The position numbers and the translations under genes were made by a program. Below, in pieces: positions 1-8,516 of a stretch of DNA of 12,045 bases. The notes beneath the pieces are model-generated. The model had not been told where the DNA came from, made no database searches, and worked only from the letters and a program-made list of their open reading frames with translations. Position 1 is the first letter of the stretch. Each line of letters opens with the position of its first letter. Origin of the DNA: CAZUVQ01 sp964623915 (lineage in GTDB: Bacteria; Bacillota; Clostridia; UMGS1883; UMGS1540). The DNA is taken from the NCBI GenBank assembly GCA_964623915.1, contig CAZUVQ010000057.1:1-12045 (forward strand), written 5' to 3'.

Positions 1-2628
1 GTGACGTTTGTGCAAACAAATATAGAAAAAACTTATGAGCCTTCAAAGGTAGAAGACAGGCTTTATGATAAATGGATTTCGGGCGGTTATTTTACTCCGC
101 AGCCCGATAAAAACAAAAAGCCTTTTTCAATTGTAATTCCTCCCCCAAATGTTACAGGTCAGCTTCACATGGGGCATGCACTTGATGAAACATTGCAGGA
201 TATTTTAATACGTTTCAAGAGAATGCAGGGATACAGCACGCTGTGGCTTCCCGGTACTGACCATGCCGGTATTGCTACGCAAATCAAGGTTGAAGAGTTT
301 CTGCGAAAAGAGCAGGGAATAACAAGATATGATTTAGGGCGTGAGAAATTCCTCGAAAAAGTGTGGGAATGGAAAAAACAGTACGGTTCAAGAATCATTA
401 ATCAGCTGAAAAAATTAGGCAGCTCCTGTGACTTTACAAGGGAGCGTTTCACAATGGATGAAGGTTGCAGTAAAGCCGTTAAAGAGGTTTTTGTAAAGCT
501 TTACGAAAAAGGGCTGATTTACAAGGGCAACAGAATTATAAACTGGTGTCCTCATTGCCTTACCGCTCTTTCTGATGCTGAGGTTTCTTACAATGAGCAG
601 AAAGGCCATTTCTGGTATATAAGATACCCCGTAAAGGGTGAGGACACATATCTTGAAATTGCTACGACAAGACCTGAAACAATGTTCGGTGATACTGCAG
701 TAGCAGTTAATCCAAAGGATGAAAGATATTCTCACCTTGTCGGAAAAACCCTGATTTTGCCAATAGTAAACCGTGAAATCCCCATAATTGCGGACGATTA
801 TGTTGACATGGAGTTCGGAACAGGAGCCGTAAAAATTACACCTGCGCATGACCCTAATGATTTTGAAGTTGGTCTAAGGCATAACCTTGAACAGATAAAG
901 GTTATAAACGACGATGCAACAATAAACGCTTATGGCGGCAAATACGAAGGGCTTGACAGATATGAGTCAAGAAGGCAGCTTGTAGCCGATCTCCTAAAAG
1001 AGGGCTTTTTACTTCGGACGGAAAATCATGACCATAATGTTGGTGAATGTTACCGCTGCAGCACAACTGTTGAGCCTATGACATCTGATCAATGGTTTGT
1101 TAAAATGGCTCCGCTTGCCGAAGCTGCTATAAATGTTGTTAAAGATGGAACAATTAAGTTCGTCCCGGACAGATTCAGTAAAACGTACCTAAACTGGATG
1201 GAGAATATTCATGACTGGTGTATTTCCCGTCAGCTTTGGTGGGGACACAGGATTCCGGCTTACTACTGCAAAAAGTGCCTAAAAATGGTTGTTTCCAAAG
1301 AAGAAGTAAAAACTTGTTCACAGTGCGGAGGCGAAACAGTACAGGACAATGATGTTCTTGATACTTGGTTTTCCTCGGCTCTTTGGCCGTTTTCAACGCT
1401 TGGCTGGCCAGATGAAACAGAGGACCTTAAATACTGGTACCCCACAAGTGTGCTTGTTACTGGATATGATATTATATTCTTCTGGGTTGCAAGGATGATT
1501 TTCTCCGGTATGGAGCAGATGAATGAAGAGCCTTTTAAATATGTATTTATCCATGGGCTTGTTCGTGACAGCGAGGGAAGAAAAATGTCAAAATCACTTG
1601 GTAACGGAATAGACCCGCTTGAAGTTATTGATAAGTACGGCGCTGATGCCTTAAGGTTTACTCTTGCAACAGGCAATTCTCCGGGCAACGATATGCGTTT
1701 TTATACAGAACGGGTAGAATCATCAAGAAACTTTGCCAATAAGCTTTGGAATGCAGCTCGTTTTGTTATGATGAATCTTTCTATTGATGAGATAAGCCTT
1801 CCCGAAAATCCGCAGCTTGAGGACAAGTGGATTTTATCAAAATACAATACGCTTGTTCAGGAAGTAACTGAAAACCTTGAAAAATTTGAGGTGGGCGTTG
1901 CTGTGGCAAAGCTGTATGACTTTATTTGGGATGTGTATTGTGACTGGTATATAGAGCTTGTTAAACCAAGGCTTTATGATGAAAATTGTGATACAAAGAC
2001 AGATGCACAGAAAACGCTTGCATATGTTTTGTCAGGTGTATTGAAGCTATTACACCCCTTTATGCCGTTTATAACAGAGGAAATTTACTGTGCTCTTCCC
2101 GTTTCGGATGAAACAATTGTTATATCACAGTGGCCGCAATATAATGAGAACTTAAATTTCAAAGAAGAAGAAGCTGATATGACTGTTATCTGCGATGCAA
2201 TTCGCGGTATAAGAAATATACGTGCGGAAATGAATATTCCTCCTTCTAAGAAGTCAAAGCTTATTATTGTTACTGAGAAAAGCAGTTTATTTTGCTCGGG
2301 CGAAGCATTCTTAAAAAAGCTTGCATACGCATCTGAAGTTATTATTACCTCAGAGAAGCAAGAAATAAATGCAGTGAGCGTTATTGTGGAAGGTGCTGAG
2401 CTTATGCTCCCCACAGATGAGCTTATTGATAAGGAAAAAGAAATTGTACGTCTTACAAAGGAAAAGGAAAACCTTGAGGGTGAAATAAAAAGAAGCAAAG
2501 GCAAGCTTTCCAATCAGGGATTTTTAGACAAAGCACCACAAAAGCTTATAGAAGAAGAAAAGGCAAAATACGAAAAATACAAGGATATGCTGTCTAAGGT
2601 TTCAGAAAGCCTTAATGGCATGAAATAA
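1..2628 (+). CDS. valS: Valyl-tRNA synthetase
   Basis: Class I aminoacyl-tRNA synthetase that charges tRNA-Val with valine in the cytoplasm and hydrolyses mischarged Thr-tRNA. The 875 residues match the usual family length of about 880. Visible motifs in order: the HIGH-type ATP motif HMGH at 56-59 after PPPNVTG; Cys pairs at 183/186 and 350/353; the editing domain with TTRPETMFGDTAVAVNP at 222-238 and GTGAVKITPAHDPND at 273-287; further Cys pairs at 423/426 and 439/442, probably zinc-binding; DVLDTWFSSALWPFS at 451-465; and the KMSKS loop at 528-532 followed by LGNGIDP. The anticodon-binding region follows, then a Lys/Glu-rich C-terminal coiled coil (about 805-870) typical of bacterial ValRS. 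The GTG at position 1 gives an N-terminus of the expected length, but its ribosome binding site, and any T-box leader (common for this gene in Firmicutes), lie outside the window, so the start is not proven. It is followed at once by folC. Confidence 0.97.
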   Translation: MTFVQTNIEKTYEPSKVEDRLYDKWISGGYFTPQPDKNKKPFSIVIPPPNVTGQLHMGHALDETLQDILIRFKRMQGYSTLWLPGTDHAGIATQIKVEEFLRKEQGITRYDLGREKFLEKVWEWKKQYGSRIINQLKKLGSSCDFTRERFTMDEGCSKAVKEVFVKLYEKGLIYKGNRIINWCPHCLTALSDAEVSYNEQKGHFWYIRYPVKGEDTYLEIATTRPETMFGDTAVAVNPKDERYSHLVGKTLILPIVNREIPIIADDYVDMEFGTGAVKITPAHDPNDFEVGLRHNLEQIKVINDDATINAYGGKYEGLDRYESRRQLVADLLKEGFLLRTENHDHNVGECYRCSTTVEPMTSDQWFVKMAPLAEAAINVVKDGTIKFVPDRFSKTYLNWMENIHDWCISRQLWWGHRIPAYYCKKCLKMVVSKEEVKTCSQCGGETVQDNDVLDTWFSSALWPFSTLGWPDETEDLKYWYPTSVLVTGYDIIFFWVARMIFSGMEQMNEEPFKYVFIHGLVRDSEGRKMSKSLGNGIDPLEVIDKYGADALRFTLATGNSPGNDMRFYTERVESSRNFANKLWNAARFVMMNLSIDEISLPENPQLEDKWILSKYNTLVQEVTENLEKFEVGVAVAKLYDFIWDVYCDWYIELVKPRLYDENCDTKTDAQKTLAYVLSGVLKLLHPFMPFITEEIYCALPVSDETIVISQWPQYNENLNFKEEEADMTVICDAIRGIRNIRAEMNIPPSKKSKLIIVTEKSSLFCSGEAFLKKLAYASEVIITSEKQEINAVSVIVEGAELMLPTDELIDKEKEIVRLTKEKENLEGEIKRSKGKLSNQGFLDKAPQKLIEEEKAKYEKYKDMLSKVSESLNGMK

Positions 2629-2639
2629 GGATGTAGATT

Positions 2640-3917
2640 GTGAATTACGAAGAAGCACTTCACTTTATTCATAATACCACTAAGTTCGGCTCAAAACTTG
2701 GGCTTACAAATATCAGGGAACTTTTGGAGCGGCTGGGAAATCCGCAAAAAAGCTTGAAATTTATACATGTTGCAGGAACAAACGGCAAAGGAAGTGTAAC
2801 GGCTTCACTGGCTTGCGTTCTTTTGGAGGCCGGCTATAAGGTGGGCAGATACACGTCGCCGTTTATTTATGATTTTAACGAAAGAATAGCTGTAAATAAT
2901 AAAAATATTGATAACGAAAGCCTTGCAAGGATAACAGATACAGTTGCCGAAAAATGCAGTGAAATGGTTAAAGACGGTTTTAACCATCCGACTGAATTTG
3001 AGGTTGTAACAGCTGTTGCAATGTGTAACTTTTCCAAAAGCAAATGTGACTATGTGGTTTTAGAGGTGGGGCTTGGCGGCAGGCTTGACGCTACAAATGT
3101 AATTGATGCGCCATTAGTCTCAGTAATTACCACCATAGATTTTGACCATATGGAGTATTTAGGTAATACCTTAACTGAGATTACTTACGAAAAATGTGGA
3201 ATTATTAAGGAAGGCTCTCCTGTTGCTATTTATTGTGAACAGCCCGAGGAGGCACTTTCAGAGATTTTGCGCCATTGTAATGATTTGGGGTGCAAGGCAC
3301 ATATTGCAAAAGTACCTCAAATACAAAATTCAGGGCTTCGTGGCTCGGTATTTAGCTATGGCAGATACAAGAATGTTTTTATTCCTCTTATTGGCGAGCA
3401 TATGGTGAAAAATGCCTCACTTGCTCTTTTGACAATAGATATTTTAAAAGATATAGGTGTAAACATTCCCGATGAGGCAATATATGAAGGGCTTTACCAA
3501 TTATATTGGCCGGCACGATTTGAAGTTATTGGAGATAATCCTTTGATGATAATGGACGGGGCGCATAATATATCCGGTATGACAGCTTTGTCAGAAGTTC
3601 TCAAAAGGTTTTTTCCAGATAAAAATGTTACGCTTATTATGGGGATGCTTCGTGACAAGGAATACCGTGAGGCACTCAAAATTATTACACCGTGCATAAA
3701 AAGAATTATCACTGTAACCGTTCCGTCGCCAAGGGCGTTGCCTGCAGATGAATTGAGTGCTTGTGCAAAGGAATTTACAAAGGATGTAATTTCAGTGCAA
3801 AGCATTGATGATGCAATGAAAAAAGCGCTTGATTATGATAGCTGCATTCTTGCGGCAGGTTCTTTATATATGTTGGCGGATATAAAAAAGGCTTATGATA
3901 AAGCAAATAAAAAATAA
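2640..3917 (+). CDS. folC: Folylpolyglutamate synthase / dihydrofolate synthase
   Basis: ATP-dependent Mur-ligase-family enzyme that adds glutamate to folates, and in many bacteria also joins glutamate to dihydropteroate. It acts in the cytoplasm. The 425 residues are the normal length. Visible motifs: P-loop GTNGKGS at 46-52; YTSPF at 71-75 with ERI at 81-83; PTEFEVVTA around 117-125; EVGLGGRLDATNVI at 142-155; DFDHMEYLGNTLTEI at 167-181 with EKCGIIK at 184-190; WPARFEVI at 290-297; and the C-terminal domain motif DGAHN at 306-310. The start is GTG; an AAGGA ribosome binding site at 2627-2631 overlaps the valS stop codon and lies 8 nt before it, which points to one transcript and probable translational coupling with valS. 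The valS-folC order is common in Firmicutes. I cannot tell from sequence whether the enzyme is bifunctional. WPARFE replaces the more usual WPGRFE. Confidence 0.95.
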   Translation: MNYEEALHFIHNTTKFGSKLGLTNIRELLERLGNPQKSLKFIHVAGTNGKGSVTASLACVLLEAGYKVGRYTSPFIYDFNERIAVNNKNIDNESLARITDTVAEKCSEMVKDGFNHPTEFEVVTAVAMCNFSKSKCDYVVLEVGLGGRLDATNVIDAPLVSVITTIDFDHMEYLGNTLTEITYEKCGIIKEGSPVAIYCEQPEEALSEILRHCNDLGCKAHIAKVPQIQNSGLRGSVFSYGRYKNVFIPLIGEHMVKNASLALLTIDILKDIGVNIPDEAIYEGLYQLYWPARFEVIGDNPLMIMDGAHNISGMTALSEVLKRFFPDKNVTLIMGMLRDKEYREALKIITPCIKRIITVTVPSPRALPADELSACAKEFTKDVISVQSIDDAMKKALDYDSCILAAGSLYMLADIKKAYDKANKK

Positions 3918-3944
3918 CCGGAATTTTCCGGTTATTTTTTATTT
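3911..3944 (+). terminator. Intrinsic terminator of valS-folC
   Basis: The arm at 3911-3923, with core TAACCGGAA, pairs with 3926-3938, with core TTCCGGTTA, around a very small loop, and a run of T follows. The hairpin begins within the last folC codons and includes its TAA stop, so there is almost no 3' untranslated region. It separates the housekeeping operon from the SLH-vWA gene. Confidence 0.85.
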
Positions 3945-4021
3945 TACTCAACATTTTATTGTTTACAATTGTATTATAAGTAAGGAACCATTATTATTAA
4001 TTAAAAGGAAGGAATGGTATT

Positions 4022-6097
4022 ATGAAACAGAGAAAATTTTTTACGGCAATACTTGCTCTTTTAGTATTAGTGGCATTGATTCTGCCAATTTCAGGTGATG
4101 AATATGATACAACAAAAACGCTCGAGCAGTCAGGAATACTTGAAGGCTATGAAGACGGGGAGCTTCACCTCGAAAAAACCATAACAAGGGCTGAGTTTGC
4201 AAAAATTATAGTAAACAGCTTTAATTTTGATGCAGTGGAAGAAAAAATACAATTTTCAGACCTTAGCTCAACTCATTGGGCATACTCATTTATAAAAAAA
4301 GCAGTAAGCGCAGGGATGCTAAAGGGACATGATAACGGAAAATTCTGCCCCGATGATGAGATTACCCTTGAACAGGCTGCCGCAGTAGTTTGCAGAGCAT
4401 TGGGAATTTATGCACAAAACTATCCGGTTGATTATATTTCAACTGCAATTGATTACGGAATAATAGACAATGTTGTTGCGCTGATAGGAGACAAGGTAAC
4501 AAGAGGTCAAATTGCCGAGATGATAGTAAATTCAAAAGCATATGAAGATAACCTCGATAATGATAACACGCAAAATAAAGTTTACAGCACCGGCGGCGCA
4601 AGCAGAAATAGCACTGTGGCATTTTCGGATATGGATATGGAGTCAGTGGACAGTGCTAAAATAATAATGCCGCCATACGAGCATCCGATAATTTTTCCTG
4701 ACAATTTTAATACAGAAGAATATGTAAGCTATGATGAAAATGTATTCAAGGACGTTTTAACATCACCCCTTTCAACATTTTCTATTGATACTGACACCGC
4801 ATCATACAGCAATATGAGAAGGTTTATTTTAGGCGGGCAAATAATTGCCGAGGGTGCAATACGTACGGAAGAGCTGATAAATTACTTTGACTATGAAAAA
4901 GCGGAAACAGAGGACGGTAAGCCTTTTGGTGTTCGTACACAGTCCGGAGTTTGCCCATGGAACGAAGATAATCTTTTGACAATGATTACTGTGTCAGGCG
5001 AAGAACTATTAGAGTTGTCACCTTCAAACATTGTTTTCTTAATTGATACATCAGGCTCAATGTATAGCCGCAATAAGCTGCCATTGGTTAAAAATTCCCT
5101 TGAAATGCTTTTAAATGAGCTTGATGAAAGGGATACGGTTTCCATAGTAACTTATGCAAGCGGAACACGTGTTGCGCTTATGCCAACGCCGGCAATAAAT
5201 AAGGAAACAATTTTAAATACCATATCATCCTTGAATGCAGGCGGCGGCACGGCCGGTTCAGACGGTATTTCACTTGCATACCAGCTTGCAGAAGAAAACA
5301 AGGTAAACGGAAACAACAGAATAATTCTCTGCACTGACGGGGATTTTAATATCGGGCCTTCCTCAACGGCTGAACTTGAATCACTTATCACACAAAAACG
5401 TGATAATGGAATATTTTTAAGTGTGTTAGGCTTTGGCATGGGCAATTATAAGGACAACCGCATGGAAACGCTTGCTGACAAGGGAAACGGGAACTATGCA
5501 TATATTGATAATATCCGCGAGGCAAAAAAAGTTTTGGTTGATGATATGACAAAAACTATTTTTACAATTGCAAAAGATGTTAAGATTCAAACAGAATTCA
5601 ATCCGCAAAAGGTTTCGGAATACAGACTTATAGGATACGAAAACCGCAGGCTTGAGAACGAGGATTTTGAAAATGATAAAAAGGATGCAGGCGAGCTGGG
5701 GGCAGGTGCAACCGTTACAGTTTTCTATGAGATAGTTTTGCAAGGTGATAAAGCAAAAGAAAGCACCTTAAAATATCAGACAAGTACAGCAACCGGTTCA
5801 GACGATTTAATGCTTGTAAAAATACGGTACAAGAACCCGGACAGCGATGAGAGCATTCTCTCTGAATATACTGTAACTTCAGATTTATCTGAAAATACGA
5901 GCGATGATTATCGTTTTGCATCAGCCGTTGCACAGCTTGGCATGCTTTTAAATAAATCAGAATATGCAGAAAACATAACTCTTGATTCAATAATAGAACA
6001 GGCACGTGCAGCATTAGGCAGCGATAAATTCGGTCTTAGAAATGAGTTTGTTCAGCTTGTTGATTTACTTCGGTATACCACGAAACATATTAAATAA
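4022..6097 (+). CDS. Secreted SLH-repeat protein with YfbK-type von Willebrand factor A module
   Basis: A predicted cell-surface protein of 691 residues. Residues 1-25 look like a Sec signal peptide (basic MKQRK, hydrophobic stretch to about 23). Residues 26-173 contain up to three SLH repeats, with ITRAEFAKII at 54-63, a full repeat at about 78-128 (FSD...HWAY...ITLEQAAAVV) and VTRGQIAEMI at 159-168. SLH domains bind pyruvylated secondary cell-wall polymer. After a linker comes the vWA N-terminal region (TSPLSTFSIDTDTASYSNMR, 247-266), the vWA domain with MIDAS motif DTSGS at 342-346, likely metal ligands T410 and D439 (CTDGDFN), and a YfbK C-terminal region (DVKIQTEFNP at 519-528; GAGATVTVFYEI at 560-571; LRNEFVQLVDLL at 672-683). 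Metal-dependent ligand binding is inferred from the intact MIDAS; the ligand is unknown. AGGAAGG at 4006-4012 lies 9 nt before the ATG. It sits between the folC terminator and the Cys-rich gene. E. coli YfbK has the vWA module but no SLH repeats. Confidence 0.9.
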   Translation: MKQRKFFTAILALLVLVALILPISGDEYDTTKTLEQSGILEGYEDGELHLEKTITRAEFAKIIVNSFNFDAVEEKIQFSDLSSTHWAYSFIKKAVSAGMLKGHDNGKFCPDDEITLEQAAAVVCRALGIYAQNYPVDYISTAIDYGIIDNVVALIGDKVTRGQIAEMIVNSKAYEDNLDNDNTQNKVYSTGGASRNSTVAFSDMDMESVDSAKIIMPPYEHPIIFPDNFNTEEYVSYDENVFKDVLTSPLSTFSIDTDTASYSNMRRFILGGQIIAEGAIRTEELINYFDYEKAETEDGKPFGVRTQSGVCPWNEDNLLTMITVSGEELLELSPSNIVFLIDTSGSMYSRNKLPLVKNSLEMLLNELDERDTVSIVTYASGTRVALMPTPAINKETILNTISSLNAGGGTAGSDGISLAYQLAEENKVNGNNRIILCTDGDFNIGPSSTAELESLITQKRDNGIFLSVLGFGMGNYKDNRMETLADKGNGNYAYIDNIREAKKVLVDDMTKTIFTIAKDVKIQTEFNPQKVSEYRLIGYENRRLENEDFENDKKDAGELGAGATVTVFYEIVLQGDKAKESTLKYQTSTATGSDDLMLVKIRYKNPDSDESILSEYTVTSDLSENTSDDYRFASAVAQLGMLLNKSEYAENITLDSIIEQARAALGSDKFGLRNEFVQLVDLLRYTTKHIK

Positions 6098-6115
6098 TGC
6101 ACTCGTATAAGTTTT

Positions 6116-6145
6116 TTGCACATTTTTTAAAACACGACATAAAAT
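6116..6145 (+). promoter_or_regulatory. Probable promoter for the Cys-rich protein gene
   Basis: TTGCAC (6116-6121) and TAAAAT (6140-6145, five of six matches to TATAAT) are separated by 18 nt, in the 85-nt gap after the SLH-vWA gene. A strong ribosome binding site follows. No convincing terminator separates the two genes, so read-through is also possible. Confidence 0.45.
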
Positions 6146-6182
6146 ATAGCGAGAACCGATAAAAAATAGGGGAGGCTATATA

Positions 6183-6989
6183 ATGTCAGATAACAAATGT
6201 GACCGTTTTAAAGAAGCGGTATGCATACAGACAAAGCAAGTCTATGATTCATGTAAATCTAAGGAATGTGTCGAAAACCTGCGTGTTTACATATGTGAAA
6301 GCGGACAGAGTGCAGTTGACTGCGCTGCGGGCGTGAAAATTACTGATGCTGAAATTATCTGGGTAACAAGTGACGTTGAGCCTGTTGATTACAGCAATGG
6401 TTTTTATACTGTGGATTTAAAGTATTATATCAAGGTTAAGCTGCAACCGACAGGTATATGCCCCGAGCCTCAGGCAATCTGGGGGCTTGTAATATACTGT
6501 AAAAAAATAGTTCTTTTCGGCTCATGCGGTCGTGCTAAAATATTCACATCACAATACAACCCAAACGGCTGTGATAATGAATTTTTTAAAAAAACAAATT
6601 TGCCTGAGGCAGTAGTTGAGGTTGTTGATCCTGTGCCGCTTTCAGCATGCATATCAGAACACCATCACAGCAAGTATGAATCATTTGAGCCGGCAGTCCC
6701 GACCGGAATTAAAAGTGCTTTTTCAGAAAAATTTTATCATAGTGATGAATGCCGCAAGGTTTATGTTACTTTAGGTTTTTTTACAATTATAAAATTGCAA
6801 AGAAATTCGCAGCTTCTGATCCCTGCATATGATTTTTGTATTCCCGATAAGGAATGTATGCCGGCAAAGGAAAGCGACCCTTGCGAGATGTTCGATGAGA
6901 TGAATTTTCCGGTGGATGAGTTTTTCCCGCCTCTTAAGGATTACGACAATAACTGCGGCTGTGAAGGCGACAAAGAAAAAGATGAATAA
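6183..6989 (+). CDS. Cysteine-rich protein of unknown function
   Basis: I do not recognise a named family. The 268-residue product has 17 cysteines (positions 6, 14, 24, 29, 38, 47, 93, 106, 115, 130, 156, 190, 219, 225, 234, 258, 260) and no signal peptide or clear membrane segment. The N-terminal stretch VCIQTKQVYDSCKSKECVEN at 13-32 is the most family-like segment. The middle is predicted beta-rich by eye (alternating hydrophobic residues at 55-62, 75-87, 99-121 and 192-214), and the tail is acidic and ends in CGCEGDKEKDE. There is a strong ribosome binding site, AGGGGAGG at 6168-6175, 7 nt before the ATG. The 58-residue acidic gene follows 40 nt later and probably shares the transcript. 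The many Cys and the absence of a signal peptide would suit a spore-coat-like or metal-binding cytoplasmic protein, but this is inference only. The reading frame itself is secure. Confidence 0.85.
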   Translation: MSDNKCDRFKEAVCIQTKQVYDSCKSKECVENLRVYICESGQSAVDCAAGVKITDAEIIWVTSDVEPVDYSNGFYTVDLKYYIKVKLQPTGICPEPQAIWGLVIYCKKIVLFGSCGRAKIFTSQYNPNGCDNEFFKKTNLPEAVVEVVDPVPLSACISEHHHSKYESFEPAVPTGIKSAFSEKFYHSDECRKVYVTLGFFTIIKLQRNSQLLIPAYDFCIPDKECMPAKESDPCEMFDEMNFPVDEFFPPLKDYDNNCGCEGDKEKDE

Positions 6990-7029
6990 TTAAGACAAAA
7001 TTGCAGAAAATATCCGCGAGGTGATTAAT

Positions 7030-7206
7030 ATGTCAGCAGAATTTTATGACTTATTCGATTTATTGGAGCAGGATATTGAAGCAGGAGATTATTATTCGGA
7101 ACTTCCTTTATTCGTTCAGGAAATGATTGAGGACAAAGCAGATTCGGTCAGAAATATAGACGACCTTAAAAACTATGCCGACAATTTTTTGAACGCAGAA
7201 GAATAA
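7030..7206 (+). CDS. Small acidic protein of unknown function (58 aa)
   Basis: A 58-residue protein with 17 Asp/Glu and only 3 Lys/Arg, so it is strongly acidic. It has several aromatic residues (Phe 5, 9, 28, 53; Tyr 6, 21, 22, 49), looks largely helical, and has no signal or membrane segment. I do not recognise the family. The ATG at 7030 is chosen because GAGGTG at 7018-7023 lies 6 nt before it; an in-frame GTG at 7021 falls inside that ribosome binding site and is unlikely to be the start. It follows the Cys-rich gene by 40 nt, with no promoter or terminator seen between them, and is followed directly by a hairpin terminator. The good ribosome binding site and operon position support a real gene despite its size. 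Confidence 0.7.
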   Translation: MSAEFYDLFDLLEQDIEAGDYYSELPLFVQEMIEDKADSVRNIDDLKNYADNFLNAEE

Positions 7207-7220
7207 TCACAAAACGAAAA

Positions 7221-7250
7221 AAGGGCTGCGGTGCAGCCCTTTAATATTTT
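7221..7250. terminator. Bidirectional terminator between convergent transcripts
   Basis: The hairpin GGGCTGC (7223-7229), loop GGT, GCAGCCC (7233-7239) is followed by TTTAATATTTT on the + strand and has A-rich sequence before it that reads as a T-tract on the - strand. It lies 14 nt after the acidic-protein gene and about 65 nt after the ackA stop on the opposite strand, so it can end both transcripts. Confidence 0.88.
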
Positions 7251-7305
7251 AAAATATTTCTTCATAAATTAATATATTTTTATTAACAGTATTTTTTGTC
7301 CAATA

Positions 7306-8496
7306 TTATTTTACCAGAAGTTCTGTATCAATTGCAATCATGAGTTCTTCGTTAGTGGGGATAACAAGGGTTTTTACTTTAGAGCCTGGGGCTGAAATAT
7401 CTAAGTCCTCACCTCTTACCTTATTTTTTTCCTCATCAATTTCAACACCAAAAAAGCTAATATCTCCGACAACACATTTGCGGAGGTCAGAATTATTTTC
7501 ACCAATACCTGCCGTAAAAATAATGGCATCAACGCCGTTCATTGAGGCTGTGTACGCACCGATATATTTTTTTATTCTATAACAGAACATATCAAGCGCT
7601 AGCTCTGCCTTTTCGTCAGTTTTGGCGGCATTGCCCAAATCACGGAAATCAGAGCTCAGTTCCGAAATACCTAAAACACCTGATTTTTTGTTTAACACAT
7701 CAATAACATCTGCTGCGGATATTTTTTCCTTTTCTGCTATAAAGGAAATAATGGCAGGGTCTATATCACCGGAACGGGTTCCCATAGGAAGACCTGCGAG
7801 CGGAGTAAAGCCCATTGATGTGTCAATCGATTTACCGTTTTTAATTGCAGTAATACTTGAACCGTTCCCAAGATGGCAGGAAATGAGTTTTAATTCATCA
7901 AGTGGTTTGCCAAGCATCTCTGCGGCACGAAGTGCAACATACTTATGGCTTGTTCCGTGAAATCCGTAACGTCTGATTTTATGCTTTTCGTAGTATTCAT
8001 ATGGAATGGCATACATATAAGCTTGCCGTGACATTGTCTGATGGAAAGCCGTATCAAACACAGCAACTTGTGGTGCATGCGGGATTACCCTTTCACAGGC
8101 TTTTATACCTGTAAGATTTGGGCCGTTGTGTAACGGAGCAAGCTCTGTGCACAGCTCGATTGTATCTTTAACCTTTTCATCAATTATAATTGACTCAGAG
8201 AAGTACTCACCGCCATGAACAACACGGTGACCAACGGCAGATATTTCATTCATATCTGTAATTACACCATGGTTTTTATCAGTCAACGCCGCAATAACCA
8301 TTTCTATAGCATCGGTATGGTTTTTCATATCACGCTCTATTATTACTTTGTCACCATTTCCCGGGGTATGAGTCAGCTTTGAGCCGCTGATTCCAATTCT
8401 TTCGCAAAGACCACGTGCAATAACGCTTCTGTCTGACATATCAATGAACTGATATTTCAGTGAGGAGCTTCCGGCGTTAATAACAAGTATTTTCAT
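7306..8496 (-). CDS. ackA: Acetate kinase
   Basis: Catalyses acetyl phosphate + ADP = acetate + ATP, the substrate-level phosphorylation step of acetate fermentation, in the cytoplasm. The 396 residues are full length. The catalytic and binding residues known from Methanosarcina thermophila AckA are present at the same numbers: N7 (VINAGSSSLKYQ), R91 (GHRVVHGG), D148 (VFDTAFHQTM), H180 (YGFHGTSHKYV), R241 (PMGTRSGDIDP) and E384 (PTNEEL). The phosphate-binding segments CHLGNGSS at 207-214 and TAGIGENN at 328-335 are also intact. The start chosen is the ATG at 8496, with AAAGGA at 8511-8506 lying 9 nt upstream; an in-frame TTG at 8520 would lie before that ribosome binding site and overlap the pta stop, and is less likely. 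It lies 20 nt after pta, in the usual pta-ackA order, and shares its transcript. Confidence 0.97.
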   Translation of the reverse strand: MKILVINAGSSSLKYQFIDMSDRSVIARGLCERIGISGSKLTHTPGNGDKVIIERDMKNHTDAIEMVIAALTDKNHGVITDMNEISAVGHRVVHGGEYFSESIIIDEKVKDTIELCTELAPLHNGPNLTGIKACERVIPHAPQVAVFDTAFHQTMSRQAYMYAIPYEYYEKHKIRRYGFHGTSHKYVALRAAEMLGKPLDELKLISCHLGNGSSITAIKNGKSIDTSMGFTPLAGLPMGTRSGDIDPAIISFIAEKEKISAADVIDVLNKKSGVLGISELSSDFRDLGNAAKTDEKAELALDMFCYRIKKYIGAYTASMNGVDAIIFTAGIGENNSDLRKCVVGDISFFGVEIDEEKNKVRGEDLDISAPGSKVKTLVIPTNEELMIAIDTELLVK

Positions 8497-8516
8497 CTTA
8501 ACAGATCCTTTCAAAT

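Noticed and set aside
415..849. A 144-codon open frame on the - strand inside valS
   Set aside because: It is antisense to conserved ValRS editing-domain sequence, with no ribosome binding site or recognisable domain.
3962..3997. Possible promoter for the SLH-vWA gene (TTTACA, TTGTAT and TATTAT hexamers)
   Set aside because: No pair of hexamers has both good matches and acceptable spacing; the region is simply AT-rich. A promoter is expected after the folC terminator, but I cannot place it.
3895..4098. A + strand open frame bridging the end of folC and the start of the SLH-vWA gene
   Set aside because: It runs through the folC terminator and overlaps the signal peptide of the next gene out of frame, so it is a shadow.
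6101..6108. ACTCGTAT shared by two intergenic regions (6101-6108 and 9611-9618)
   Set aside because: An 8-nt match twice in 12 kb of both strands is close to chance expectation, and the flanks do not extend convincingly.
6098..6130. Possible terminator after the SLH-vWA gene (TGCA repeats and T-runs)
   Set aside because: The only pairings are 3-4 bp with long loops, too weak for a terminator call.
7243..7258. Perfect 16-nt palindrome AATATTTTAAAATATT after the bidirectional terminator
   Set aside because: It is all A/T in an A/T-rich spacer, where such palindromes arise easily; it probably only extends the T-tract region of the terminator.
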